The notes under the pieces were generated by a model. That model was not told the origin of the DNA and searched no databases. It worked only from the letters and a program-made list of their open reading frames with translations. 7,414 nucleotides of DNA from TMED27 sp050633165 (lineage in GTDB: Bacteria > Pseudomonadota > Alphaproteobacteria > Micavibrionales > Micavibrionaceae). The stretch lies in NCBI GenBank assembly GCA_050633165.1, contig JBOEFZ010000079.1, positions 1 to 7,414 of the forward strand, in the 5' to 3' direction. The position numbers and the translations under genes were made by a program. Positions 1-6,087 of the stretch are shown here, in pieces. How positions within the stretch are numbered: the stretch's first letter is position 1; each line of letters begins with the position of its first letter.

Positions 1-399
1 GCGCAGTGGAATTATCGGGTGCTTGTTATTACGGGGCCGGTGGATGATTTGGGTTATGTGGAGCAGGTTGAGGCGCTTGAGGAGTCTTATGAGGGGATGG
101 AGGAGCGGCTCTTAATTCCGGTGCATTATAAGGATCGGTCGGTGAAGAAGATTGAGGGGCTGTCGCCGTTTGAGTTTCGGTATAAGCGGGTTTTGAAGAA
201 GACATCGGAGCAGCGTTATATGCAGCGGCGGCTTGGCGGGAGTGAAGGGGCGGTGGATGATGATGTATTTTCGGTGATTCTTATTGGGCTGGATGGGGAG
301 GTGAAGCGTGTTTGGCGGGATGATGTTGTTGAGCCGCGTGAGATTTTTGATACAATTGATGAAATGCCAATTCGGCAGCGTCAATTGGAAGAGCAGTAA
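1..399 (+). CDS. DUF4174-like protein, 5' end outside the window
   Basis: This frame is open from the first base (A-Q-W-N-Y-R-V-L-V-I) to TAA at 397-399, so the gene begins upstream. The GTG at 19 is in frame but lies inside the 'W-N-R-hydrophobic' strand that normally opens the DUF4174 domain, so it is unlikely to be the true start. The visible C-terminal block 'FSVILIGLDGEVK', followed about 20 residues later by 'IDEMPIRQRQ', matches what I remember of DUF4174 proteins (FTVLLIGKDG...IDAMPMRQ). These are small alpha/beta, thioredoxin-like proteins of unknown function, often exported. Any signal peptide would be in the missing part. The stop lies 2 nt before the next ATG, which suggests an operon with the 402-962 gene. 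Family assignment is from recalled pattern only; no function is inferred. Confidence 0.72.
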   Translation, partial: AQWNYRVLVITGPVDDLGYVEQVEALEESYEGMEERLLIPVHYKDRSVKKIEGLSPFEFRYKRVLKKTSEQRYMQRRLGGSEGAVDDDVFSVILIGLDGEVKRVWRDDVVEPREIFDTIDEMPIRQRQLEEQ

Positions 400-401
400 T
401 C

Positions 402-962
402 ATGGATATTCTTGAACAATTATCGGCGGAGCAGCGGGATTTGCTTGTGCGGCTTCCTTATCGGGCGGGGCTTTGGGTGAGTGAGGCGGACAAGACTGGC
501 GGTGATGAGAGTGATGCGCAGGAGCGGCGGGTTTTGCATGGCTTGTTGCATGGTTTTGCGGGGGATGTTTTCGGGTCGGAGTTTATTCAGCATATCATGG
601 CGGGCACTTTGGCGGGGGAAGCGCGGTGGACGGAGTGGGCGGCGGAATTAGACGGGTTCCCCAAGGAGTGCGAGAGGGCGATTGATATTTTGCGCTCTGT
701 TACAGATGAAAAAGAGGTGAAGGTTTATATCGCGCGCCTTATGGAGATTGGCGAGGCGGTTGCGATGGCCTATCGCGAGCATAGTGAGGATATGGCTTTG
801 CCGCAAAAGGTTAGTATGTTTTTGGCGTATTTGAAATTTTTGTTGGCGCGACGCGGAGGGCGCGTGCGGGTGAAAAGCTTTGATGCGTTTATGCAGGTGA
901 GTTTGGATGAACGTAAGGCGCTTGACCGGATGGCGGATGCGCTCGGGACGAAATACGCATAA
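402..962 (+). CDS. Conserved-looking hypothetical protein, 186 aa
   Basis: I do not recognise this protein. It starts at ATG 402, preceded by a good Shine-Dalgarno-like GGAAGAG at 387-393 (8-nt spacer) that lies inside the end of the upstream gene, so translational coupling is likely. It ends with TAA at 960-962. There is no signal peptide or transmembrane stretch, so it is probably cytosolic. The sequence looks mostly helical. Near the N-terminus 'LPYRAGLWVSEAD' (residues 18-30) is followed by an acidic, Gly-containing patch 'KTGGDESDAQ' (31-40). Residues 100-150 form amphipathic helices, and a basic stretch 'ARRGGRVRVK' (149-158) precedes the C-terminal helix. Codon use matches its neighbours (many GCG, TTG, CGG and GGG), which supports it as a real resident gene. 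It may work with the DUF4174-like protein, but nothing in the sequence says how. Confidence 0.8.
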   Translation: MDILEQLSAEQRDLLVRLPYRAGLWVSEADKTGGDESDAQERRVLHGLLHGFAGDVFGSEFIQHIMAGTLAGEARWTEWAAELDGFPKECERAIDILRSVTDEKEVKVYIARLMEIGEAVAMAYREHSEDMALPQKVSMFLAYLKFLLARRGGRVRVKSFDAFMQVSLDERKALDRMADALGTKYA

Positions 963-979
963 TTGCCGCTAGTATGGGC

Positions 980-1007
980 TTGACCCGTGTGGGGATATCC
1001 GATTAAT
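980..1007 (+). promoter_or_regulatory. Possible sigma70-type promoter for sucA
   Basis: The 85-nt gap before sucA contains TTGACC (980-985, 5 of 6 to the -35 consensus). After a 16-17 nt spacer comes ATTAAT/TTAATT (1002-1008), a moderate -10 match. A separate TATAAA at 1016-1021 looks like a -10 box but has no -35 at a suitable distance. The location directly ahead of the largest gene supports a promoter, but this is a by-eye match only. Confidence 0.4.
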
Positions 1008-1047
1008 TCAAAGGGTATAAATACTCAAACCTTTTTCGGGAAATATC

Positions 1048-3990
1048 ATGTCTGCAGAACGCAATTCTTCTCTTTTGGATAATATTAATACGGGCATTAA
1101 TGCCGAATATCTGGCGCATCTTTATGCGGAGTATTTGGCCAATCCATCGAATGTTGATGCGAGTTGGCGGGATGAGTTTGCGGCGCTGGATGATGAGGGG
1201 CAGGCGTTGCTTTCGGAGTTGGCGGGGGCGAGTTGGACGCCGGAGGCGAATAAGAAATCGGAGCGCGGTTTTGGTGCGGGCGCGGATGATGGTACGTTGC
1301 ATGGAACAGAAGCGGTTAAGGCGGCAGAGGCAAGGACGGCCGCGCCAAAGGGGGCGCCGCGTCGTCGGGCGGGTGATGTGGTTAGCCGAGAAGATGTGCA
1401 AAAGGCGGCGAATGATTCCGTGCGGGCGCTTATGCTGATCCGGGCGTATCGCACGCGGGGGCATATGTTGGCGGATTTGGATCCGCTTGGCATGAAGGAA
1501 GTGGGGGTGCATCCGGAGTTGGAGCCGGAGCATTATGGATTCACGAAGGCCGATTATGATCGTCCGATTTTCATTAATGGTGTGCTTGGGAAAGAGCATG
1601 CGAGTTTGAATGAAATTTTGGAAATCGTGCGCGGGACATATTGCGGCAAGATTGGGGTTGAGTTCATGCATGTGACCGATCCCGAGGAAAAATCATGGAT
1701 TCAAGAGCGTATCGAAGCGCCGCATAACCAGACGGATTTCACCGTGAACGGGAAGCGTGCGATTTTGCAGCGGATGATTGCGGGGGAGAAGTTCGAGCAG
1801 TTCTTGCATAAGAAATATCCGGGAACGAAGCGTTTCGGGGTTGATGGTGGTGAGGCGCTGATCCCGCTTATCGAGCAGATCATGAAGCGTGGGGGGCAGT
1901 TAGGCCTTGAGGAAATTGTGATCGGGATGGCGCATCGTGGGCGTTTGAATGTTTTGGCCAATGTGATGGGTAAGCCGTTTACGGCGATCTTTGCGGAGTT
2001 TCAGGGGCAATCTTCTACGCCGGATGATGTGCTTGGTTCGGGGGATGTTAAGTATCATATGGGGACGTCTTCGGATCGGGATTTTGATGGAAATAATATT
2101 CACCTCTCGTTGACGGCGAACCCTTCGCATTTGGAATTTGTTAACCCCGTTGTGATTGGGAAGGTGCGGGCGAAGCAGGTGCAGCGCAATGATGTGCAAT
2201 CGGTTTCTGTGATGCCGCTTGTTCTGCATGGTGACGCGGCCTTTGCGGGGCAGGGGATTACGGCGGAAACGTTGATGATTTCTGAGCTTCCGGGATATCG
2301 CGTTGGCGGGTGTATGCATATTGTGATCAACAACCAGATTGGTTTCACGACGATGCCTAAGTTTTCGCGCTCCGGGCCTTATTCTACGGATGTGGCGAAG
2401 ATGTTGTCGGCGCCGATCTTCCATGTGAATGGCGATGATCCGGAGGCGGTTGTGCATGTGGCGCGGATTGCGACGGAGTTTAGGCAGAAATTTAAGCGCG
2501 ATGTGGTGATTGATATGTATTGTTATCGCCGATTTGGTCACAATGAAGGAGATGAGCCGGCGTTTACGCAGCCGCTCATGTATCAGAAGATTGCCGAGCA
2601 GCCGACGGCGCTTACGCAATATATCGAGCAGTTGATTGCCGAGCGGGTTGTGACGCAGGATGAAGCGGACGAGATGGTTGCGGATTTCAATAACGAGATG
2701 GAAGAGGCGTTTAAGGCGGCGGAAAGCTTTAAGCCGAATGATGCGGATTATCTTGCGGGCGCTTGGTCGGGGATGACGGTGATGCCGGAAGGGGCCAACC
2801 GTGGGAAGACTGCGGTGGCGGAAGATGTTTTGCAAAAGGTTGGTAAGGTTATTACCACTGTGCCGGATGATTTTAACATTAACCGCAAATTGAAGCGTGT
2901 GATCGATGCGCGGGCGAAGATGCTCGAGACCGGCGAAGGATTTGATTGGGCGATGGGGGAGACTTTGGCCTATGCGACTTTGCTGGATGAAGGATATCCG
3001 GTGCGGTTGTCGGGGCAGGATGTGGGGCGTGGGACGTTCTCGCACCGTCATGCGATTTGGTATGATCAGGAGACGAATGCGCAATATTATCCTCTCAAGC
3101 AATTGACCAATGATGATCCGAAGTTTGAGGCGCATGACTCGCCATTGTCGGAGATGGCTGTGCTTGGGTTTGAGTATGGGTATTCGCTGGCTGATCCCAA
3201 GACGCTCACGATTTGGGAGGCGCAGTTTGGGGATTTCACCAATGGTGCGCAGGTCATGATTGATCAGTTTATCTCGAGTGGTGAGAGCAAGTGGCTGCGG
3301 ATGTCCGGTTTGGTGATGTTGTTGCCGCATGGGTATGAGGGGCAGGGGCCGGAGCATAGCTCGGCACGTCCCGAACGGTTCTTACAATCGTGCGCCGAGG
3401 ATAATTGGCAGGTGCTGAATTGTACGACGCCGGCGAATATGTTCCATGCGCTGCGTCGTCAGATGCATCGCGATTTCCGGAAGCCTTTGATTGTGTTTAC
3501 GCCGAAATCTTTGCTGCGGCATAAACTCGCGCAATCGCCGATTGATATGTTTACGGGCGATAGCACGTTCCACCGGATTTTGTGGGATGATGATAAGGAT
3601 AAATTGGTTGCGGCGGATAAGATCAAGCGTGTGATTTTATGTACGGGTAAGGTTTATTATGACCTGCTGGCGGAGCGTCGGGAGCGCGGGATTGATGATA
3701 TCCGTATTTTACGCCTTGAGCAGCTTTATCCCTTCCCTGGGATTGCGTTGGCGGAAGAATTGGCGGAAAACCCGAATGCGGAGGTTGTTTGGTGTCAAGA
3801 AGAGCCGGAGAATCAGGGCTATTGGCATTTTGTGGATCGCCGGATCGAGAATGTTTTGGAGAAGCTCGGCAATAAAGCTAGCCGTCCGGCGTTTGTTGGA
3901 CGCCCGAATGCCGCCGCCCCCGCGACGGGTTTGATGAGCCGTCATTTGGCGGAGCAGGCGAAGCTGATTGATGAGGCTTTGAGCGTTTAG
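1048..3990 (+). CDS. sucA: 2-oxoglutarate dehydrogenase E1 component (SucA/OdhA)
   Basis: SucA is the ThDP-dependent E1o subunit. It decarboxylates 2-oxoglutarate and passes the succinyl group to the lipoyl arm of SucB (TCA cycle, cytosol). The 980 residues are full length, slightly longer than the ~933 of E. coli, as is common in alphaproteobacteria. In order: an N-terminal E2-binding segment 'YLAHLYAEYLANPSNVD' (21-37); a low-complexity linker (~62-107); the ThDP half with 'GMAHRGRLNVL' (293-303), 'KYHMG' (335-339), 'NPSHLEFVNP' (358-367), the Mg/ThDP motif 'GDAAFAGQG' (395-403) through 'NNQIGF' (428-433), and 'FGHNEGDEP' (496-504); the transketolase-like pyrimidine domain with 'RLSGQDVGRGTFSHRHA' (653-669) and 'HGYEGQGPEHSSARPERF' (761-778); and a C-terminal domain with 'EQLYPFPG' (891-898). 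The expected ligand residues Asp396 and Asn429 are present. The start ATG 1048 has only a weak GGGA (1038-1041) upstream but gives the expected N-terminus. Confidence 0.98.
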   Translation: MSAERNSSLLDNINTGINAEYLAHLYAEYLANPSNVDASWRDEFAALDDEGQALLSELAGASWTPEANKKSERGFGAGADDGTLHGTEAVKAAEARTAAPKGAPRRRAGDVVSREDVQKAANDSVRALMLIRAYRTRGHMLADLDPLGMKEVGVHPELEPEHYGFTKADYDRPIFINGVLGKEHASLNEILEIVRGTYCGKIGVEFMHVTDPEEKSWIQERIEAPHNQTDFTVNGKRAILQRMIAGEKFEQFLHKKYPGTKRFGVDGGEALIPLIEQIMKRGGQLGLEEIVIGMAHRGRLNVLANVMGKPFTAIFAEFQGQSSTPDDVLGSGDVKYHMGTSSDRDFDGNNIHLSLTANPSHLEFVNPVVIGKVRAKQVQRNDVQSVSVMPLVLHGDAAFAGQGITAETLMISELPGYRVGGCMHIVINNQIGFTTMPKFSRSGPYSTDVAKMLSAPIFHVNGDDPEAVVHVARIATEFRQKFKRDVVIDMYCYRRFGHNEGDEPAFTQPLMYQKIAEQPTALTQYIEQLIAERVVTQDEADEMVADFNNEMEEAFKAAESFKPNDADYLAGAWSGMTVMPEGANRGKTAVAEDVLQKVGKVITTVPDDFNINRKLKRVIDARAKMLETGEGFDWAMGETLAYATLLDEGYPVRLSGQDVGRGTFSHRHAIWYDQETNAQYYPLKQLTNDDPKFEAHDSPLSEMAVLGFEYGYSLADPKTLTIWEAQFGDFTNGAQVMIDQFISSGESKWLRMSGLVMLLPHGYEGQGPEHSSARPERFLQSCAEDNWQVLNCTTPANMFHALRRQMHRDFRKPLIVFTPKSLLRHKLAQSPIDMFTGDSTFHRILWDDDKDKLVAADKIKRVILCTGKVYYDLLAERRERGIDDIRILRLEQLYPFPGIALAEELAENPNAEVVWCQEEPENQGYWHFVDRRIENVLEKLGNKASRPAFVGRPNAAAPATGLMSRHLAEQAKLIDEALSV

Positions 3991-4028
3991 CTTCTGTGTC
4001 TTTTACCCGAAGGGCACAAGTGGTCTGC

Positions 4029-4105
4029 AAATTCAACCTTTCTGCGCTTCCGGTGCTCACGTACCCAAATGTACGTTGCGCGCCGGTTCTCGAAAGCTTG
4101 AATTT
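4029..4105. repeat. 77-nt imperfect palindrome between sucA and thiE
   Basis: The outer arms AAATTCAA (4029-4036) and TTGAATTT (4098-4105) pair perfectly, with CTTTC/GAAAG-type pairing continuing inwards after a one-base mismatch. The inner arms CCGG (4050-4053) and CCGG (4083-4086) lead to a terminal stem ACGTAC (4059-4064)/GTACGT (4071-4076) around a 6-nt loop CCAAAT. It resembles a 'GTACGTGAGCACCGGAAGCG' palindromic repeat that I recall from alphaproteobacterial intergenic DNA; the family label is memory, not a search. There is no T-run after the stem, so it does not look like a standard intrinsic terminator. It could act as an mRNA 3'-end stabiliser or processing site between sucA and thiE. 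Confidence 0.75.
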
Positions 4106-4155
4106 TCGACTCAAAATACTTTGAAACTTTGAATGAAGTAAGGCCTTTTTCCCCT

Positions 4156-4788
4156 ATGTCTAAGAGTTTTGATCCCTCCATCTATTTTATCGCTGATCCG
4201 GCTTGTTGCGCGGGGCGGGATGTTGTTGAGGTTGTGGTGGCGGCGGTGGAGGCTGGGGTTACGTTGGTTCAGTATCGGGATAAGTCATGTTCAGAGGGTG
4301 GGGATATGGCGCGGATTGCGGCGGAGGCGGCGATGGTGGTGGAGATGGTTCGGCCGTTTGGGGTTCCGGTTTTGATTAATGATTATGTGGATATTGCCTT
4401 TGCCGTGGGGGCGGATGGGGTGCATTTGGGGCAAGGGGATACTTGCCCGCAAGAGGCGCGGGAGAAGCTTGGTGCGGGGGCGATTATCGGGCAGACGGCC
4501 TTTACGCCAGAGCATATCGCGGCGGTTGATCCGGCGCATGTGGATTATATCGGGACGGGGCCGGTTTATCCGACGCAGACGGATAAGGGCAAGCCTGTGC
4601 TTGGCGTGGCGGGGTTTAGTGCGATGGCGGCGTTATCGCCTGTTCCGGTTGTCGGGATTGGCGGGATTACGGCGGAGAATGCGCGGGGTGTTTTGGATGC
4701 GGGCGCGGATGGTGTTGCGATGATGCGGAGTGTTTCCGAAGCTAATGATATCGTTGCGGCGGTCAAATCTTTCGTGGAGCTTTTTTAA
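4156..4788 (+). CDS. thiE: Thiamin-phosphate synthase (ThiE)
   Basis: ThiE joins the HMP-pyrophosphate and thiazole-phosphate moieties to give thiamin monophosphate (TMP) in the cytosol. The TIM-barrel signature is complete (numbered from ATG 4156): 'YFIADP' (10-15), 'VQYRDK' (38-43), 'LINDYVDIAFAVGADGVHLG' (73-92) followed by Q-G-D, 'GQTAFTPEH' (112-120), 'DYIGTGPVYPTQTDKGKP' (130-147) and the phosphate loop 'GIGGI' (167-171). I chose ATG 4156 (210 aa) over the in-frame TTG at 4129, because the extra nine residues are atypical and the ATG gives the usual family length. A weak TAAGG sits 12 nt upstream. One oddity: the C-terminal 'GVAMMRSVSEA' has Arg191 where many ThiE proteins have Ser ('VVSAI'). 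The TAA stop forms the left edge of an intergenic repeat. It lies 165 nt after sucA with no clear promoter, so read-through from sucA is plausible. Confidence 0.95.
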   Translation: MSKSFDPSIYFIADPACCAGRDVVEVVVAAVEAGVTLVQYRDKSCSEGGDMARIAAEAAMVVEMVRPFGVPVLINDYVDIAFAVGADGVHLGQGDTCPQEAREKLGAGAIIGQTAFTPEHIAAVDPAHVDYIGTGPVYPTQTDKGKPVLGVAGFSAMAALSPVPVVGIGGITAENARGVLDAGADGVAMMRSVSEANDIVAAVKSFVELF

Positions 4789-4901
4789 CCACAGAGATCA
4801 CAGAGCTTTAGAAGAGATTAAAGAGAAGGATAATGCCGGCGGCGCTTTTGAGGTTTTCTCTTTGACCTCTTTTTATTCTCTTTTGCCTCTGTGGTTAAAA
4901 A
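4782..4901. repeat. 120-nt inverted repeat, head-to-head AACCACAGAG units
   Basis: The perfect 15-bp terminal inverted repeats TTTTTAACCACAGAG (4782-4796) and CTCTGTGGTTAAAAA (4887-4901) bound an A/G-rich then T/C-rich interior. Each arm carries AGAG motifs every ~9-11 nt (for example CACAGAG at 4790-4796 and 4799-4805). Read inwards, the two arms are similar over ~40 nt, so this is two copies of one unit facing each other around a GCCGGCGGC centre. It covers the thiE stop codon. The resemblance to the 'AACCACAGAG...ACACAGAG' repeats seen in many environmental genomes is recalled. There is no transposase gene inside, so it is MITE-like at most. Confidence 0.85.
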
Positions 4902-4903
4902 CT

Positions 4904-4931
4904 GGTGTGCATTTGTGTTTATTCGTGGTTT
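4904..4931 (-). repeat. Related AACCACGAAT-type repeat unit before thiL
   Basis: On the minus strand this reads AAACCACGAATAAACAC and continues with an AAATGCACACC-like tail. It has the same AACCAC head as the neighbouring units but a CACGAAT/ACACAAAT body with ~9-10 nt periodicity. It ends 8 nt before the thiL ATG at 4940 and therefore occupies the place of a ribosome binding site. Assignment to the AACCACAGAG superfamily is by shared head and periodicity, so it is tentative. Confidence 0.55.
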
Positions 4932-4939
4932 AAAAATCT

Positions 4940-5845
4940 ATGGCTGAATTTGATTGGATTGAACGGTATTTTGCGCCTTTGGCTGGGGCTTATGGGCGGG
5001 GGCTGAAGGATGATGGGGCGGTGATTGATATTCCGGCGGGGTGTCAGCTGGTGGTGAGTAGTGATACTTCCAATCGGGGGGATCATTTTGTGGAGGAGAT
5101 GTCCCCTTACGATGCGGCGCGGAAGTGTTTGCGGTCTAACCTTTCTGACATGGCGGCGATGGGGGCGGATTTGTTGAGTTATCAGCTGAATTTGGCTTTG
5201 CCGCGGGATATTGGGGAGGATTGGGTTGTCGAGTTTGCGCGTGGATTGGCGGCGGATCAGGAGGAATATGGGGTGCGTGTTTCCGGTGGGGATACGACGG
5301 GGATGGATATTGGTGGGCTTAGTGTTTCGATTACGGTGCTTGGGACTGTGCCGACGGGGCGGGCGGTACCGCGTGGTGGGGCGTGGGTTGGTGATTTGGT
5401 TGTGGTGACGGGCACGTTGGGGGATGCGAGTATTAACCGGCTTCATATCGCGCCTGTGCCCAATGGGATTGCGCCGGCGGTGCGGGAGTATGCGCGGGCG
5501 GCGATTGATATTTCCGATGGGTTGCCGGCGGATTTGGGGCATATTTGCTCGACGTCCGGTGTCGGGGCGAAGGTGCGGGCGGCGGATATTCCGGTGTCGG
5601 ATGCGTTGCGGGTGGCGATTGAGAAGGGGGAAACGAGTGTGCCGGAGATGTTGGTTTGGGGGGAGGATTATGAGTTGTGTATGGCTGTCGCACCGCAGAA
5701 TTTGGGGGCGTTTATGGAGGCGGCGGCGGAGTGCGGGGTTACTTTGGCCGTGGTTGGGGAGTTTGTTAAGGGTGAGGGCGCAGAGTTTTTGGATGAGAAC
5801 GGTGCGCCGATTGTGTTTGGTAAGCCTGGCTGGCAACATTTTTGA
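4940..5845 (+). CDS. thiL: Thiamin-monophosphate kinase (ThiL), internally shortened
   Basis: ThiL uses ATP and Mg2+ to phosphorylate TMP to thiamin diphosphate, the cofactor of SucA. Family landmarks in order: 'EFDWIERYFAPL' (3-14, the usual start, supporting ATG 4940), 'KDDGAVIDIP' (23-32, in place of the usual GDDxA), 'SDTSNRGDHF' (41-50), 'NLSDMAAMGAD' (67-77), 'SGGDTT' (115-120), 'VTGTLGDA' (156-163), 'DISDGLPADLGHI' (190-202) and 'GEDYEL' (241-246). The metal-binding Asp residues 24, 25, 42, 70, 118 and 193 are present. At 301 residues it is shorter than the usual ~320-330. Only 26 residues separate the LGDA and DISDG motifs, against about 47 in E. coli ThiL as I recall it, and the rest aligns. 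No Shine-Dalgarno sequence is visible, because a repeat lies immediately upstream. The TGA stop overlaps the next repeat. Gly codons are mostly GGG (about 25 of 37). Confidence 0.95.
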   Translation: MAEFDWIERYFAPLAGAYGRGLKDDGAVIDIPAGCQLVVSSDTSNRGDHFVEEMSPYDAARKCLRSNLSDMAAMGADLLSYQLNLALPRDIGEDWVVEFARGLAADQEEYGVRVSGGDTTGMDIGGLSVSITVLGTVPTGRAVPRGGAWVGDLVVVTGTLGDASINRLHIAPVPNGIAPAVREYARAAIDISDGLPADLGHICSTSGVGAKVRAADIPVSDALRVAIEKGETSVPEMLVWGEDYELCMAVAPQNLGAFMEAAAECGVTLAVVGEFVKGEGAEFLDENGAPIVFGKPGWQHF

Positions 5846-5882
5846 ACCACAGAGATTAAAGAGTTTTAAAGAGATCACAGAG
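5845..5882 (+). repeat. AACCACAGAG repeat unit after thiL
   Basis: The 38-nt unit starts with AACCACAGAG (5845-5854), has an interior of TTAAAGAG/TTTTAAAGAGAT type, and ends with CACAGAG (5876-5882). Its first base is the last base of the thiL TGA stop. It has the same head, tail and near-identical length as the unit after sucB. Confidence 0.8.
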
Positions 5883-5887
5883 TTTTA

Positions 5888-5986
5888 CGTCATTGCGAAG
5901 CACGTAGTGCTGAAGCAATCCATCACCAGAATTAACCGACAGTACGGGTGATGGATTGCCGCGTCGCTGCGCTCCTCGCAATGACG
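5888..5986. repeat. Composite 99-nt inverted repeat of CGTCATTGCGA type
   Basis: The outer arms CGTCATTGCGA (5888-5898) and TCGCAATGACG (5976-5986) are a perfect 11-bp inverted repeat. The inner arms GCAATCCATCACC (5915-5927) and GGTGATGGATTGC (5947-5959) are a perfect 13-bp one around a 19-nt loop. The middle of each arm differs: the left arm has its own small hairpin AGCAC-GTA-GTGCT (5899-5911), while the right arm is GC-rich (5960-5975). This is two divergent copies of a REP-like 'CGTCATTGCGAGGAGCG...GCAATCCA' repeat, which I recall from many bacterial genomes, placed face to face (BIME-like). Confidence 0.88.
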
Positions 5987-6019
5987 GGGGTAAACCATCC
6001 AGTCGGTATGTATTCTTGC

Positions 6020-6048
6020 TTGATATTGAGTCTTGGGGGGCGTAGATA
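6020..6048 (+). promoter_or_regulatory. Possible promoter for sucB
   Basis: TTGATA (6020-6025, 5 of 6 to TTGACA) is followed after exactly 17 nt by TAGATA (6043-6048), a poor -10 match (3 of 6). It sits 40 nt before the sucB ATG, downstream of two repeats that would separate sucB from thiL. The match is weak and by eye only; an independent sucB promoter here is plausible, not shown. Confidence 0.28.
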
Positions 6049-6087
6049 TTTAGGGACGAATTTTACAACTGAAAAAGAGCGAGAATT

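Noticed and set aside
1900..3357. 485-codon open frame on the minus strand opposite sucA
   Set aside because: It is in exact antisense register with sucA, is rich in Arg, His, Ile and Pro, and has no recognisable domain; it is explained by the lack of TTA, CTA and TCA codons in sucA.
4129..4155. TTG start giving ThiE nine more residues
   Set aside because: A rare start codon with no SD, and the added residues do not fit the family; ATG 4156 gives the normal length.
3991..4155. TPP (THI-box) riboswitch ahead of thiE
   Set aside because: No CTGAGA or ACCTGATCTGG-like conserved blocks; the gap is a palindromic repeat.
4919..5878. 319-codon minus-strand open frame opposite thiL
   Set aside because: Antisense register to thiL, same codon-bias cause, and both ends lie in repeats.
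4782..5986. CRISPR array or intrinsic terminators in the repeats
   Set aside because: There are no regularly spaced identical repeats with unique spacers, and none of the stems is followed by a T-run in the transcribed direction.
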